Of a stretch of DNA of 64,000 bases, positions 52,241 through 60,361 are shown piece after piece. Location: the NCBI GenBank assembly GCA_018660685.1, contig JABJJW010000012.1, positions 62,001-126,000 on the forward strand, given 5' to 3'. A program made the position numbers and the translations under genes. The notes beneath the pieces are model-generated. The model saw only the letters and a program-made list of their open reading frames with translations, did no database searches and was not told the DNA's origin. Numbering within the stretch: position 1 is the stretch's first letter; the number at the start of each line of letters is the position of its first letter. The DNA comes from Flavobacteriales bacterium. Its GTDB lineage: Bacteria > Bacteroidota > Bacteroidia > Flavobacteriales_G > Salibacteraceae.

Positions 52241-54042
52241 AAAGGCTTTACGTCATATGTTTTCTCCTTGCACCACTCTTTTTGGTGGCACAGAATTTCT
52301 CTGCTCAATTGAGCAGCGGTACAGTCAAGTCTGGCGAACGATTCAAACTCAGCTATAGCATTGATGCAGAAGGAACCAACTTCAGACCACCGGATTTAAG
52401 TGCATTCACGCTTCTCTCAGGTCCCAATCGATCCTCGAACATGCAGTGGGTTAACGGAGAATACTCCAGTAGCTTGACCTACACCTACATACTCGTCGCT
52501 CAAAACACGGGGAAATTTGAAATAGGACCTGGCGTCATTGAAGTGGGTAAAAAAGAGGTCCGGTCCAATACGCTGTCGGTTAAGGTCATAAAGGGTTCCA
52601 GAGCCAAGGCACAGAACAAGTCCAAACCGGCGCAGAACAAAGGGCATCAGCACCAGACCAGCGCTGGTAATGATGATGTGAACTCGAGTTTGTTCATGAA
52701 ACTATTCGTTGATAAAAAGCAAGCCTTCGTTGGTGAGCAAATCATCGCTACGTATGTCATTTACATGAATACGACCATCGTAAACTATGCTCATAACCGG
52801 CCTGTATTCAACGGTTTCTATGCTCAGGATGTAGAACTCGATCCTTCCGCAAGTCTCCGTCAAGAAACAATCAATGGAAAACCTTATACCGTCGCTACGA
52901 TGAAAAAGGTTGTATTGACTCCTCAAAAATCAGGAAAGCTTGAACTACCCTCATTGGAAATGGAACTTGTTGTTCGCGTTGAGGACAGGCGAAGAGGGCG
53001 TTCCGTTTTTGATCAGTTTTTTGGATCGTACCACAATGAGAAGCTCGAAATAAAAAGCAATCCTGAGACTATTGAAATTCTCGCTCTTCCGCTGGCTAAT
53101 CAACCTGCAGATTTTGGTGGCGCGGTAGGTCAGTTTGATATGAGCGTCGACCTTGATAGGGAGAAAATTGGAGTGAACGAAGCCGTTAATCTCACAATGA
53201 AAATTACCGGCAAAGGAAATTTGGAGTTAATCACCGATCCTGAGGTGATGTTTCCAAGCGATTTTGAGTCGTACGACCCCAAGACAAAGCAAAATATTTC
53301 GGTAACAGGAGCTGGAACGACTGGTTCAAAAACATTTGAATACGTCGTCATTCCTCGATACTCCGGCGAGTTTGAACTGAAGCCAATTACAATGAGCTTC
53401 TTCGACCCTCAAAAGAAGAGCTACGAAAGAATATCTACTGGCCCGATTAAGCTTCAAGTGATTCGGGCTGATGGCACAGATGATGACAATGCGGTCGCCT
53501 ATGTAGCGCCAAAGAAAGAAGATGTTCAGGTGATCGGACAAGACATTCGATTCATCAAAACTGACGCTCCGTCTCTAAAAAGAGCGGAAGAGAAATTCTT
53601 TAAATCACCTCTCTTCTACGGGCTCACTACCTTACCATTCGCTGGAGCTGGACTCGCAATTTTTCTCATTGGTTTTATCCGCACAAAGAATGCTGATCAA
53701 CAAGGGGTTAAGAAACGTCGTGCAAGCAGTCTTGCCAAAACTCACCTGGCGAAGGCAAAGAAATTGATGGCTGGTGAAGAGGCCACATTTTATGACGAAA
53801 TATCGCAGGCGCTCTTTGGTTACTTAAGTGACAAGTTCAGCATTCCTGCTTCAGAATTAAGTCGAGAAACCATCGAAGATCGACTTCGATCCCACAATGT
53901 GCCAGAAGAACTTCAGACCGAACTGAGAAAGGCACTTGACGAGTGTGAAATGGTCCGCTTTGCTCCTGGCGTGGTTCGAGGAATGCAAGAAATGCTCGAT
54001 ACCAGTATGAACCTGATTGAATCAATGGAAGATGCGGTTTAG
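52237..54042 (+). CDS. batD: BatD large periplasmic Ig-repeat protein
   Basis: A 601-residue protein: signal peptide (1-19), a BatD N-terminal domain with oxygen-tolerance pattern (VKSGERFKLSYSIDAEG ... FTLLSGPNRSSNMQW), further Ig-like periplasmic domains, one membrane helix (about 455-475, FYGLTTLPFAGAGLAIFLIGF) and a cytoplasmic helical tail (ATFYDEISQALFGYLSDKF). GTG start. Confidence 0.93.
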   Translation: MKRLYVICFLLAPLFLVAQNFSAQLSSGTVKSGERFKLSYSIDAEGTNFRPPDLSAFTLLSGPNRSSNMQWVNGEYSSSLTYTYILVAQNTGKFEIGPGVIEVGKKEVRSNTLSVKVIKGSRAKAQNKSKPAQNKGHQHQTSAGNDDVNSSLFMKLFVDKKQAFVGEQIIATYVIYMNTTIVNYAHNRPVFNGFYAQDVELDPSASLRQETINGKPYTVATMKKVVLTPQKSGKLELPSLEMELVVRVEDRRRGRSVFDQFFGSYHNEKLEIKSNPETIEILALPLANQPADFGGAVGQFDMSVDLDREKIGVNEAVNLTMKITGKGNLELITDPEVMFPSDFESYDPKTKQNISVTGAGTTGSKTFEYVVIPRYSGEFELKPITMSFFDPQKKSYERISTGPIKLQVIRADGTDDDNAVAYVAPKKEDVQVIGQDIRFIKTDAPSLKRAEEKFFKSPLFYGLTTLPFAGAGLAIFLIGFIRTKNADQQGVKKRRASSLAKTHLAKAKKLMAGEEATFYDEISQALFGYLSDKFSIPASELSRETIEDRLRSHNVPEELQTELRKALDECEMVRFAPGVVRGMQEMLDTSMNLIESMEDAV

Positions 54043-54793
54043 TTTGGCAATCATATTGCTTTTGGTTAGTTCAGTTGTAATCAGTTCTGAACAAACCACT
54101 CATTACACCGGCCTGTATGAATCTGCCAATGACGCTTATAAAGCGGGAGAATTTGACTCCGCTAAGGCGCTTTACACCGATATATTTCAAAATGAGATGG
54201 TTGCCCCCGAGCTGTTCTTCAATCTTGGTAATACGCACTACCGAGAAGGGAACTATCCAGCGGCGATTCTCTTTTACGAACGTGCATTGCGACTTGACCC
54301 GGGTGACGACGACATTCAATACAATTTAAAAATCGCGCAGCAGTTTGTTACCGACAAGATCGAACCAATTCAGCCATTCTTCGTTTCGAAGTGGTGGGTC
54401 GGCGCTGCAAAATTGATGAGTCCTAATCAATGGTCTTGGATATTTCTCCTTTTGCTCGTCTTCGCGTGCTCGTTATTTACGCTCTACTTTATTGCTTCGA
54501 ATCGATCCATCCGTCAGATGGGATTCCTAGGTGGACTGATTACCATTATTTTCTCGGTCGTCCTGTATTCATTGGCCAGCACATCAAATCAAGAACAAAC
54601 CAAAGGCGAGGCAATTGTCTTTGCATCAAGTGCAAACGTGAAGAGTGCCCCAGGGTTAAATTCCGCTGATCAATTCGTCATCCATGCGGGTTTGAAAGTA
54701 AAAGTGGTGGATGAAGATGGAGATTGGTCGAGGATTGAACTTTATGATGGAAATTCAGGTTGGATTTATACTCAGTCGATTGAGAAGATTTGA
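54032..54793 (+). CDS. batE: BatE TPR-SH3 membrane protein
   Basis: A 253-residue protein: signal peptide (1-18), TPR repeats (about 25-105, FFNLGNTHYREGNYPAAILFYERALRLDP), two membrane segments (about 133-150 and 165-185) and a C-terminal bacterial SH3 domain (SANVKSAPGLNSADQFVIHAG ... WSRIELYDGNSGWI). ATG 54032 overlaps BatD by 11 bp. It ends the moxR-bat run. Confidence 0.92.
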   Translation: MRFSLAIILLLVSSVVISSEQTTHYTGLYESANDAYKAGEFDSAKALYTDIFQNEMVAPELFFNLGNTHYREGNYPAAILFYERALRLDPGDDDIQYNLKIAQQFVTDKIEPIQPFFVSKWWVGAAKLMSPNQWSWIFLLLLVFACSLFTLYFIASNRSIRQMGFLGGLITIIFSVVLYSLASTSNQEQTKGEAIVFASSANVKSAPGLNSADQFVIHAGLKVKVVDEDGDWSRIELYDGNSGWIYTQSIEKI

Positions 54794-54893
54794 TCGTCGA
54801 AAACAGGGCGATGGAAAGCTTGATTCCATTCTAGAAAGCCTTCTAAACCTTATATTCGCGTGAATCGTTCATTGCGATATTAAAAGTGAGTCT

Positions 54894-55961
54894 ATGATTT
54901 TGGATACGATAGATTTTGAGGTGGTTCAGCGGGAAACATCCAAGCTTCCAGAAATTGATTTTGATAACATTCCGTTCGGAAAGGTCTTTGCTGACCACAT
55001 GTTATGTGCTACATATGAAAATGGTAAGTGGGGTAATACTCAAATACTTCCTTTTGGTGACATTCAGATGTCTCCAGCAACCTCAATGATTCATTACGGT
55101 CAGTCAATTTTTGAAGGGCTGAAAGCATTCAGAACTGAAGACGGTCAGATTGCTGTTTTCAGACCAGAAGAAAATTGGAAGAGAATGAACAAATCGGCAA
55201 AGCGACTTTGCATGCCGGGTGTTCCTAAAGAAATTTTCATTGAAGGAATGAAAAGGCTGATTGACCTCGATCGCGGTTGGGTTCCAACCAAGGAAGAGAG
55301 CTCCTTATACATTCGACCTTTCCTTTTCGCTACCGACGCAATGCTCGGCGTGAAGCCTTCTCAGTCGTATATGTTTATGATCATCCTCGCCCCTGTTGGT
55401 CCATATTACAGCAAGCCTTTGCATTTGAAAATTGAAACAAAGTACACACGCGCAGCGATGGGCGGTGTTGGTGCCGTTAAGGCCGCTGGAAATTATGCCA
55501 GTGCACTGTATCCAGCTCAGTTAGCCGCTGAAGAAGGAATTGATCAACTCATCTGGACGGATGGAAAAGAACACAAGTATCTGGAAGAAGCAGGAACCAT
55601 GAACATGATGGTTGTAATCAACAAGACTTTGATTACACCGCCGCTTACCTCCACCATCCTTCCTGGAATCACAAGAGCAAGCTTTTTAGAGTTAGCGCGG
55701 GAGGAAGGTTATAACGTAGAGGAACGACCTATCACTGTTGATGAAGTTATTGGTGCTTGCAAAAATGGCTCACTTGAAGAACTCTTTGGTGTGGGAACGG
55801 CCGCAACAATTGCTCAGGTTGACAAACTAACGCATGAAGACCAGACGTTCCAACTTCCCCAGATTTCGTCTCGCGAAATTTCGAATACGATTGGAACCAA
55901 ATTGGTGAACATCAAGCAAGGTCGTGTGGAAGACCCACGACAATGGAACACTCACATTTAA
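54894..55961 (+). CDS. ilvE: Branched-chain amino acid aminotransferase
   Basis: A 355-residue class IV PLP enzyme: S-M-I-H-Y-G-Q-S-I-F-E-G-L-K-A, the PLP lysine in G-A-V-K-A-A-G-N-Y-A-S, the E-A-G-T-M-N-M-M segment and S-x-I-L-P-G-I-T-R. It transaminates Leu, Ile and Val. A TATATTCG near-match to the -7 box lies upstream (about 54850-54857). Its stop TAA overlaps the stop of the unknown gene on the other strand (TTAA). Confidence 0.95.
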   Translation: MILDTIDFEVVQRETSKLPEIDFDNIPFGKVFADHMLCATYENGKWGNTQILPFGDIQMSPATSMIHYGQSIFEGLKAFRTEDGQIAVFRPEENWKRMNKSAKRLCMPGVPKEIFIEGMKRLIDLDRGWVPTKEESSLYIRPFLFATDAMLGVKPSQSYMFMIILAPVGPYYSKPLHLKIETKYTRAAMGGVGAVKAAGNYASALYPAQLAAEEGIDQLIWTDGKEHKYLEEAGTMNMMVVINKTLITPPLTSTILPGITRASFLELAREEGYNVEERPITVDEVIGACKNGSLEELFGVGTAATIAQVDKLTHEDQTFQLPQISSREISNTIGTKLVNIKQGRVEDPRQWNTHI

Positions 55962-56236
55962 GCTGAGAGCCGGATACTTCGATTGTAGGTGTTGGAGCTA
56001 TCAACTAGCACCTTATGGAGTTTACGTAACACCTTGATTTCCATAATGTCATTCAAACGATCTCGAATTAATTCGAGTCCCATGTTTCGAACATCGACAC
56101 GTAGAATTGTTGCCTCATCATTCTTTGCCCCATCAATACTGATGTGCTTATTTGCTGACGCTGGATTCTCCTTGACGCCATCAATGATGAATTCAATTCC
56201 GTCTCGATCAAGGATGGTGAATCCGCATTCTACCAA
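55958..56236 (-). CDS. Conserved-looking small protein of unknown function
   Basis: A 92-residue protein from a TTG start: VECGFTILDRDGIEFIIDGVKE, then ISIDGAKNDEATILRVDVRNMGLELIRDRLNDIMEIKVLRKLHKVL. The amphipathic pattern looks coding, unlike the opposite-strand reading. The frame stays open upstream to 56323 and reads plausibly (RKYPIKQSQRSLAFTSLLD), but without ATG/GTG/TTG except 56236, so the true start may be an ATT at 56323 or 56287, or the gene was shortened. I do not recognise the family. Confidence 0.6.
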   Translation of the reverse strand: MVECGFTILDRDGIEFIIDGVKENPASANKHISIDGAKNDEATILRVDVRNMGLELIRDRLNDIMEIKVLRKLHKVLVDSSNTYNRSIRLSA

Positions 56237-56389
56237 AATATCGAGGAGGCTAGTGAACGCTAGGGAGCGTTGACTCTGTTTAATAGGGTATTTCCTGATT
56301 CCGTTGCAAAGAGCGTGAAAAATTCAACACGCAGATTAATAAGAAGGTTTATTATTTGAATATTGCGTGTTCAATTCTCCAGCGTTTAG

Positions 56390-57241
56390 TTGAAGCTTCA
56401 TTACACCACATACGGTAAAGGCGAACCTTTGGTTCTGATCCATGGTGCTTTTGTGAATTCGCAAATCTGGAAACACCAAATTGAGCCGCTTTCAAATAGG
56501 TTTCGAGTAATCACTATTGATCTACGCGGTCACGGCTTGTCTGATCCTTCACCGCTTAATGAGTATTCGGTACAAATTTTTGCAGACGACATCATGCGAT
56601 TATTGGATGATATGGGCATAGACCGTTGTGTCTTTGGCGGATTGTCTCTCGGAGCCATGATCGTACAGCATATCGCTTCTAAAGTGCCTGAAAGAGTCAA
56701 AGGATTGGTTCTTGTTGGAGCACCAGCAAGCATGAGGTTGACCGCGCTTGAAAAGACAATTACGACCATCATCTTTCCGAAACGTTTGGCGCTGTGGCTT
56801 TTCGGACAGCTGACAACACCTCAATTTATGAAGCTTTCGTTCTTTCTCACATGGTTTATGAGAGGAAGCAAATGGCTGGGCGGAGACGAGACTCGACAGG
56901 TAATCCGCGATTCAATTAGCATCATTGAACGAAGTGAGATTAAGAAAATCTACGCTGCTGTACACACGTTCAGAAAACAGAACCTTTCAAAGGGTGTCTA
57001 CCCTGTTCTACTGCTGAACGGACAGTATGACTCACCAGTGCTGCATTACCATGCTCGATACATTGCAAAAGGCATTGGCGAACGCGGATCATTCAAAATG
57101 ATTCCAAAGGCGGGTCATGCGTGCAATTTTGATAGCCCAATCGTCTTCAATGCCTATGTATCCCAGTGGATGGATGAGGATGTTGGAAACACGGTTAAAA
57201 TGGAAGTCTTGCCACCGAATAAGCTGCATCGGGCAAGCTGA
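56390..57241 (+). CDS. Alpha/beta hydrolase
   Basis: A 283-residue alpha/beta-hydrolase: VLIHGAFVNSQIW (oxyanion loop), nucleophile elbow G-G-L-S-L-G-A (Ser about 87), an acid near LLLNGQYDSPV, and a late K-A-G-H-A-C-N-F with the catalytic His. TTG start at 56390. The substrate is unknown; the pattern fits carboxylesterases or haloperoxidase-like hydrolases. Stop TGA abuts the stop of the phosphatase gene (TGATCA). Confidence 0.85.
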   Translation: MKLHYTTYGKGEPLVLIHGAFVNSQIWKHQIEPLSNRFRVITIDLRGHGLSDPSPLNEYSVQIFADDIMRLLDDMGIDRCVFGGLSLGAMIVQHIASKVPERVKGLVLVGAPASMRLTALEKTITTIIFPKRLALWLFGQLTTPQFMKLSFFLTWFMRGSKWLGGDETRQVIRDSISIIERSEIKKIYAAVHTFRKQNLSKGVYPVLLLNGQYDSPVLHYHARYIAKGIGERGSFKMIPKAGHACNFDSPIVFNAYVSQWMDEDVGNTVKMEVLPPNKLHRAS

Positions 57242-59368
57242 TCAAACTTTCAACCCGACTACGCACACATCATCGATTTGTTCATGGTTCCCTTTCCATG
57301 ATTCGAATTCTCGATCGAGCAATTCTTTTTGGTCAACAATTGGCTGCGCTGCAAGTTCAATAAGAGTCTGTTTGAATTTCACTGACTTGTATTTCTTCCC
57401 TTTTTCGCCGCCGAACTGATCGGGATATCCATCGGAGAAAATGTAGAGCGTATCACCGCTTTGAAGCTCAAATGTATGAGTCGCATAGGGCTGTGGGTTG
57501 TCGTATTTACCAATTGGCTGTTTGTCAGCCTTGGTCTCAATCAATTCCCCATTTCTGACGATCCATAATGGATTATGTGCTCCCGCGTATTGGAGCGTTT
57601 TTCCTTTCAGTGAGCAAAGTGCGATGTCCATTCCATCTTGGACATTCTCATCCGACTTCTCAAACTCCTTTACAACAAGTTCGCGAGTCTTATCAAGAAT
57701 TTTTCCTGGCTCCACAATGTTCATCTCACGGAGAGACCTGTTTAATCCACTCACACACACAACTGAGACCATTGCTCCAGGAACACCATGACCTGTACAA
57801 TCAGCTGCCGCAAAGAATACCGTTCCGTTCTTTTCTTCCAGCCAATAGAAATCTCCGGCCACAATGTCTTTTGGCTTATAAAGAACAAATGAACCGGGAA
57901 GGTGCTTTTTCACCATAGCATCTGGCGGAAGCACCGCTGCTTGGATGCGCTTGGCGTAATGAATGGAGTCGGTAATTTCTTTGTGTGCTTCTTCAACCTC
58001 TGCCTTTTGGGCAAGGATGATGGCGTTGTCCTTTTTCTTGTTTTGAAAAGACCGAAAACCGACTCCGCCCAAAACCAGCAACAAGCCAATTCCGCCATGG
58101 AGACCGTATTGTTTGTTTCTTTCTGCATTAAGATTTGCTTGGTAGGTGAGTTGTTGAATTTCTTGCTCCTTAGCAAACTCAAGACTGTCAGCCAATGCTC
58201 GTTTTTCAAAGTCGAATTCCAGATCTTTTTTCACTGTCTCTTCTGCAATGCCACTCTTCCGCAAGCTGTCCACCATATTTAGATAAATATCCTGGGCAGC
58301 AAGAGCCTCCTTATACTTTCCAAGTTCTCGATAACTGGTCGCTAATATTTTTGCATTGTCTCGAATTTGATATGTAATCCCCGCCTCTTGAGCCATTCTC
58401 AACGCGTCTTCCGATATTTTCACGGCCTTCTCGTGATTTCCGCGCTGTTGGTAGTGGTTGGCTATATCATACATGATGGCAGGTTTGTCTCCTATCGCCT
58501 CAACCTCGGTGAGTGTCTCCAATGTCTTGCGATAAAATTCTTGGGCCAATTCATGGTCGCCACGCGCTGAGTGAACATTTCCAATATTTCCTAAAATCAA
58601 TGCGATGTGGCTTTTGGAATCAATCTTTTCAGCTTGTTGCAATCCTTTATTCAGATAGTCCAAAGCCCTAAAATATTCCCCTTGAAGAGTCAGTATGTAT
58701 CCAATATTGCTCATTAGGCCAACGACACCTCTCACATCTCCGGCGATTGTACCAGCTTCAATTCCTACCTCGATAGATTTTACTGCGTTAGGATAATCAT
58801 TGATCATGTAATAGATTCCAGCGATACCGCCTGCAATCCATAGGACGTTTTTGTGATCATCTGCTTTCTGGGCCATCAGCAGAACTTCCTCTAATGACTT
58901 TTTGGCCCTTGCTACTTGACCCAATTGTGCTAATGCAAGAGCATAGTTCGTCCGAGCTGTGATAAGATACTTGGAGCTGGAGACTTCCTCAAATAATCGA
59001 ATTGCCCTAGGGTAGTATTCAAGGGCATCTTGAACCTTGCCTTGATTCCTAACCGCATTTCCTTGCAGATTCAGCGCAATGCCCATGTAGTATTTGTCCT
59101 CCAATTTGTTGGCAATATGAAAGAGCTTATCAGCGTAAATAAAAGTCGAATCAGGAAGATCTGACATATAATGGGCTCCAAGCCTATGCAACGATTTAAG
59201 AAGTACCGAATCACTCGAGTTCGGATCGTTGATTGAATGTCTCAGTGAATCAACATTGGTCTGAGAAACAGCGGAATAAGTACAGAAAAGGAGGCAAGAA
59301 AGAACTAACGTTCTTAGTATGTGGGTAGTTAGGTTGGTTCGGTTTAGGCCCAACAATATAGAAAGCAC
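57242..59368 (-). CDS. TPR sensor-type SpoIIE/PP2C phosphatase
   Basis: A 708-residue membrane protein: hydrophobic leader (17-35), about eight TPR repeats (60-370), a coiled-coil stretch, one membrane helix (about 421-441), a linker with ITDSIHYAKRIQAAVLPP and a SpoIIE-type serine phosphatase domain (485-708) with metal-binding Asp in D-I-V-A-G-D-F (506), A-A-D-C-T-G-H-G-V-P-G (523) and the late S-D-G-Y-P-D-Q-F-G-G. The sensor TPRs sit outside the membrane and the phosphatase inside; it is a frequent Bacteroidota partner-switch regulator. No anti-sigma partner is adjacent. Confidence 0.92.
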   Translation of the reverse strand: MLSILLGLNRTNLTTHILRTLVLSCLLFCTYSAVSQTNVDSLRHSINDPNSSDSVLLKSLHRLGAHYMSDLPDSTFIYADKLFHIANKLEDKYYMGIALNLQGNAVRNQGKVQDALEYYPRAIRLFEEVSSSKYLITARTNYALALAQLGQVARAKKSLEEVLLMAQKADDHKNVLWIAGGIAGIYYMINDYPNAVKSIEVGIEAGTIAGDVRGVVGLMSNIGYILTLQGEYFRALDYLNKGLQQAEKIDSKSHIALILGNIGNVHSARGDHELAQEFYRKTLETLTEVEAIGDKPAIMYDIANHYQQRGNHEKAVKISEDALRMAQEAGITYQIRDNAKILATSYRELGKYKEALAAQDIYLNMVDSLRKSGIAEETVKKDLEFDFEKRALADSLEFAKEQEIQQLTYQANLNAERNKQYGLHGGIGLLLVLGGVGFRSFQNKKKDNAIILAQKAEVEEAHKEITDSIHYAKRIQAAVLPPDAMVKKHLPGSFVLYKPKDIVAGDFYWLEEKNGTVFFAAADCTGHGVPGAMVSVVCVSGLNRSLREMNIVEPGKILDKTRELVVKEFEKSDENVQDGMDIALCSLKGKTLQYAGAHNPLWIVRNGELIETKADKQPIGKYDNPQPYATHTFELQSGDTLYIFSDGYPDQFGGEKGKKYKSVKFKQTLIELAAQPIVDQKELLDREFESWKGNHEQIDDVCVVGLKV

Positions 59369-59389
59369 GCACCAAACAACGCTTCTTGA

Positions 59390-60100
59390 CTACCGAAAAA
59401 GATTGTATTTGATGATGCACCATATGGCGCGAACCCCATCCTTCCAATTAATTTTCTTGCCCTCTTCAAAGGTTCGCCCGTAGTATGAGATTCCTACTTC
59501 ATAGAAGCGAATTCCTTTTATCCGAGCCAACTTTGCCGTCATTTCAGGTTCGATACCAAAACGGTTTTCCTGAAGCGTAAACTCCTCGAGCAAGGATCGT
59601 CTGAACATCTTGTAACATGTCTCCATATCTGTCAAGTTCAGATCCGTAAACATGTTAGAAAGAAAGGTCAAGAATTTGTTTCCGATGCTGTGCCAGAAGA
59701 ATAGAATGCGGTGTGGATTTCCACCTTGGAATCGACTCCCATAAACCACATCCGCCACTCCTTTTAAAATTGGCGCAAGAAGCAAGTTGTACTCTTCAGG
59801 ATCGTATTCCAAATCGGCATCTTGAATAACGATGTATTCGCCAACTGCTAGTTCGAATCCCTTTCTGATCGCCGCGCCTTTTCCACAGTTTTTAGGCTGC
59901 CTGAAATATCGCATGTCGTGCTCGCTGTGCGAAGCAATGAATGCCTCAACCGCCTCTTGAGAATTATCTGTGGAAGCGTCATCCACAATGACAATTTCCT
60001 TTTGAGTGTCACCTAGAAGCTGAACTTCAATGACTTTATCAAGAATGTGATGGACTGTTGGTCCTTCATTGTAAACTGGTATGACAACTGATAATTTCAA
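59390..60100 (-). CDS. Glycosyltransferase family 2, DPM1/GtrB-like
   Basis: A 236-residue GT2 with LSVVIPVYNEGPTV, IVIVDDASTDNSQ, V-I-Q-D-A-D-L-E-Y-D (D-x-D site) and GSRFQGG. It lacks the C-terminal membrane segments of GtrB, like dolichyl-phosphate mannosyltransferase-type enzymes. It probably transfers sugar to polyprenyl phosphate for lipid or protein glycosylation. TTG start at 60100, with TATATTCG 7 bp upstream, a near -7 box. Confidence 0.9.
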   Translation of the reverse strand: MKLSVVIPVYNEGPTVHHILDKVIEVQLLGDTQKEIVIVDDASTDNSQEAVEAFIASHSEHDMRYFRQPKNCGKGAAIRKGFELAVGEYIVIQDADLEYDPEEYNLLLAPILKGVADVVYGSRFQGGNPHRILFFWHSIGNKFLTFLSNMFTDLNLTDMETCYKMFRRSLLEEFTLQENRFGIEPEMTAKLARIKGIRFYEVGISYYGRTFEEGKKINWKDGVRAIWCIIKYNLFR

Positions 60101-60160
60101 GAGCGCACGAATATAATGTTGTTCTCAGCGTTACAGTAACTGACTTGTACCTTCGCATCG

Positions 60161-60361
60161 ATGAGATCACTCCTCACAGCACTTTCCTTAATCATGCTTT
60201 CTGGGCTTCTTGAATCTTGCCAGAAGTGTTACACCTGCAGTGTCCAGACGGATTTTGGTCAAGTAGATCGGGAAGTTTGTGGTCGAAATCGTGACATTAA
60301 AAATTTGATCACTCATCTAGAAACAGATAGCGTCGGATACGGACCTTGGATCTGCGAATAA
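60161..60361 (+). CDS. Small Cys-rich lipoprotein (family member F)
   Basis: A 66-residue predicted lipoprotein with lipobox LESC, then C-Q-K-C-Y-T-C (CX2CX2C), R-E-V-C-G-R (the V-C-G of members B, C and E) and a final I-C-E. It is the shortest of the six members. A near -7 box TACCTTCG ends 5 bp before the ATG. Stop TAA abuts the DUF349 stop (TAATTA). Confidence 0.8.
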   Translation: MRSLLTALSLIMLSGLLESCQKCYTCSVQTDFGQVDREVCGRNRDIKNLITHLETDSVGYGPWICE

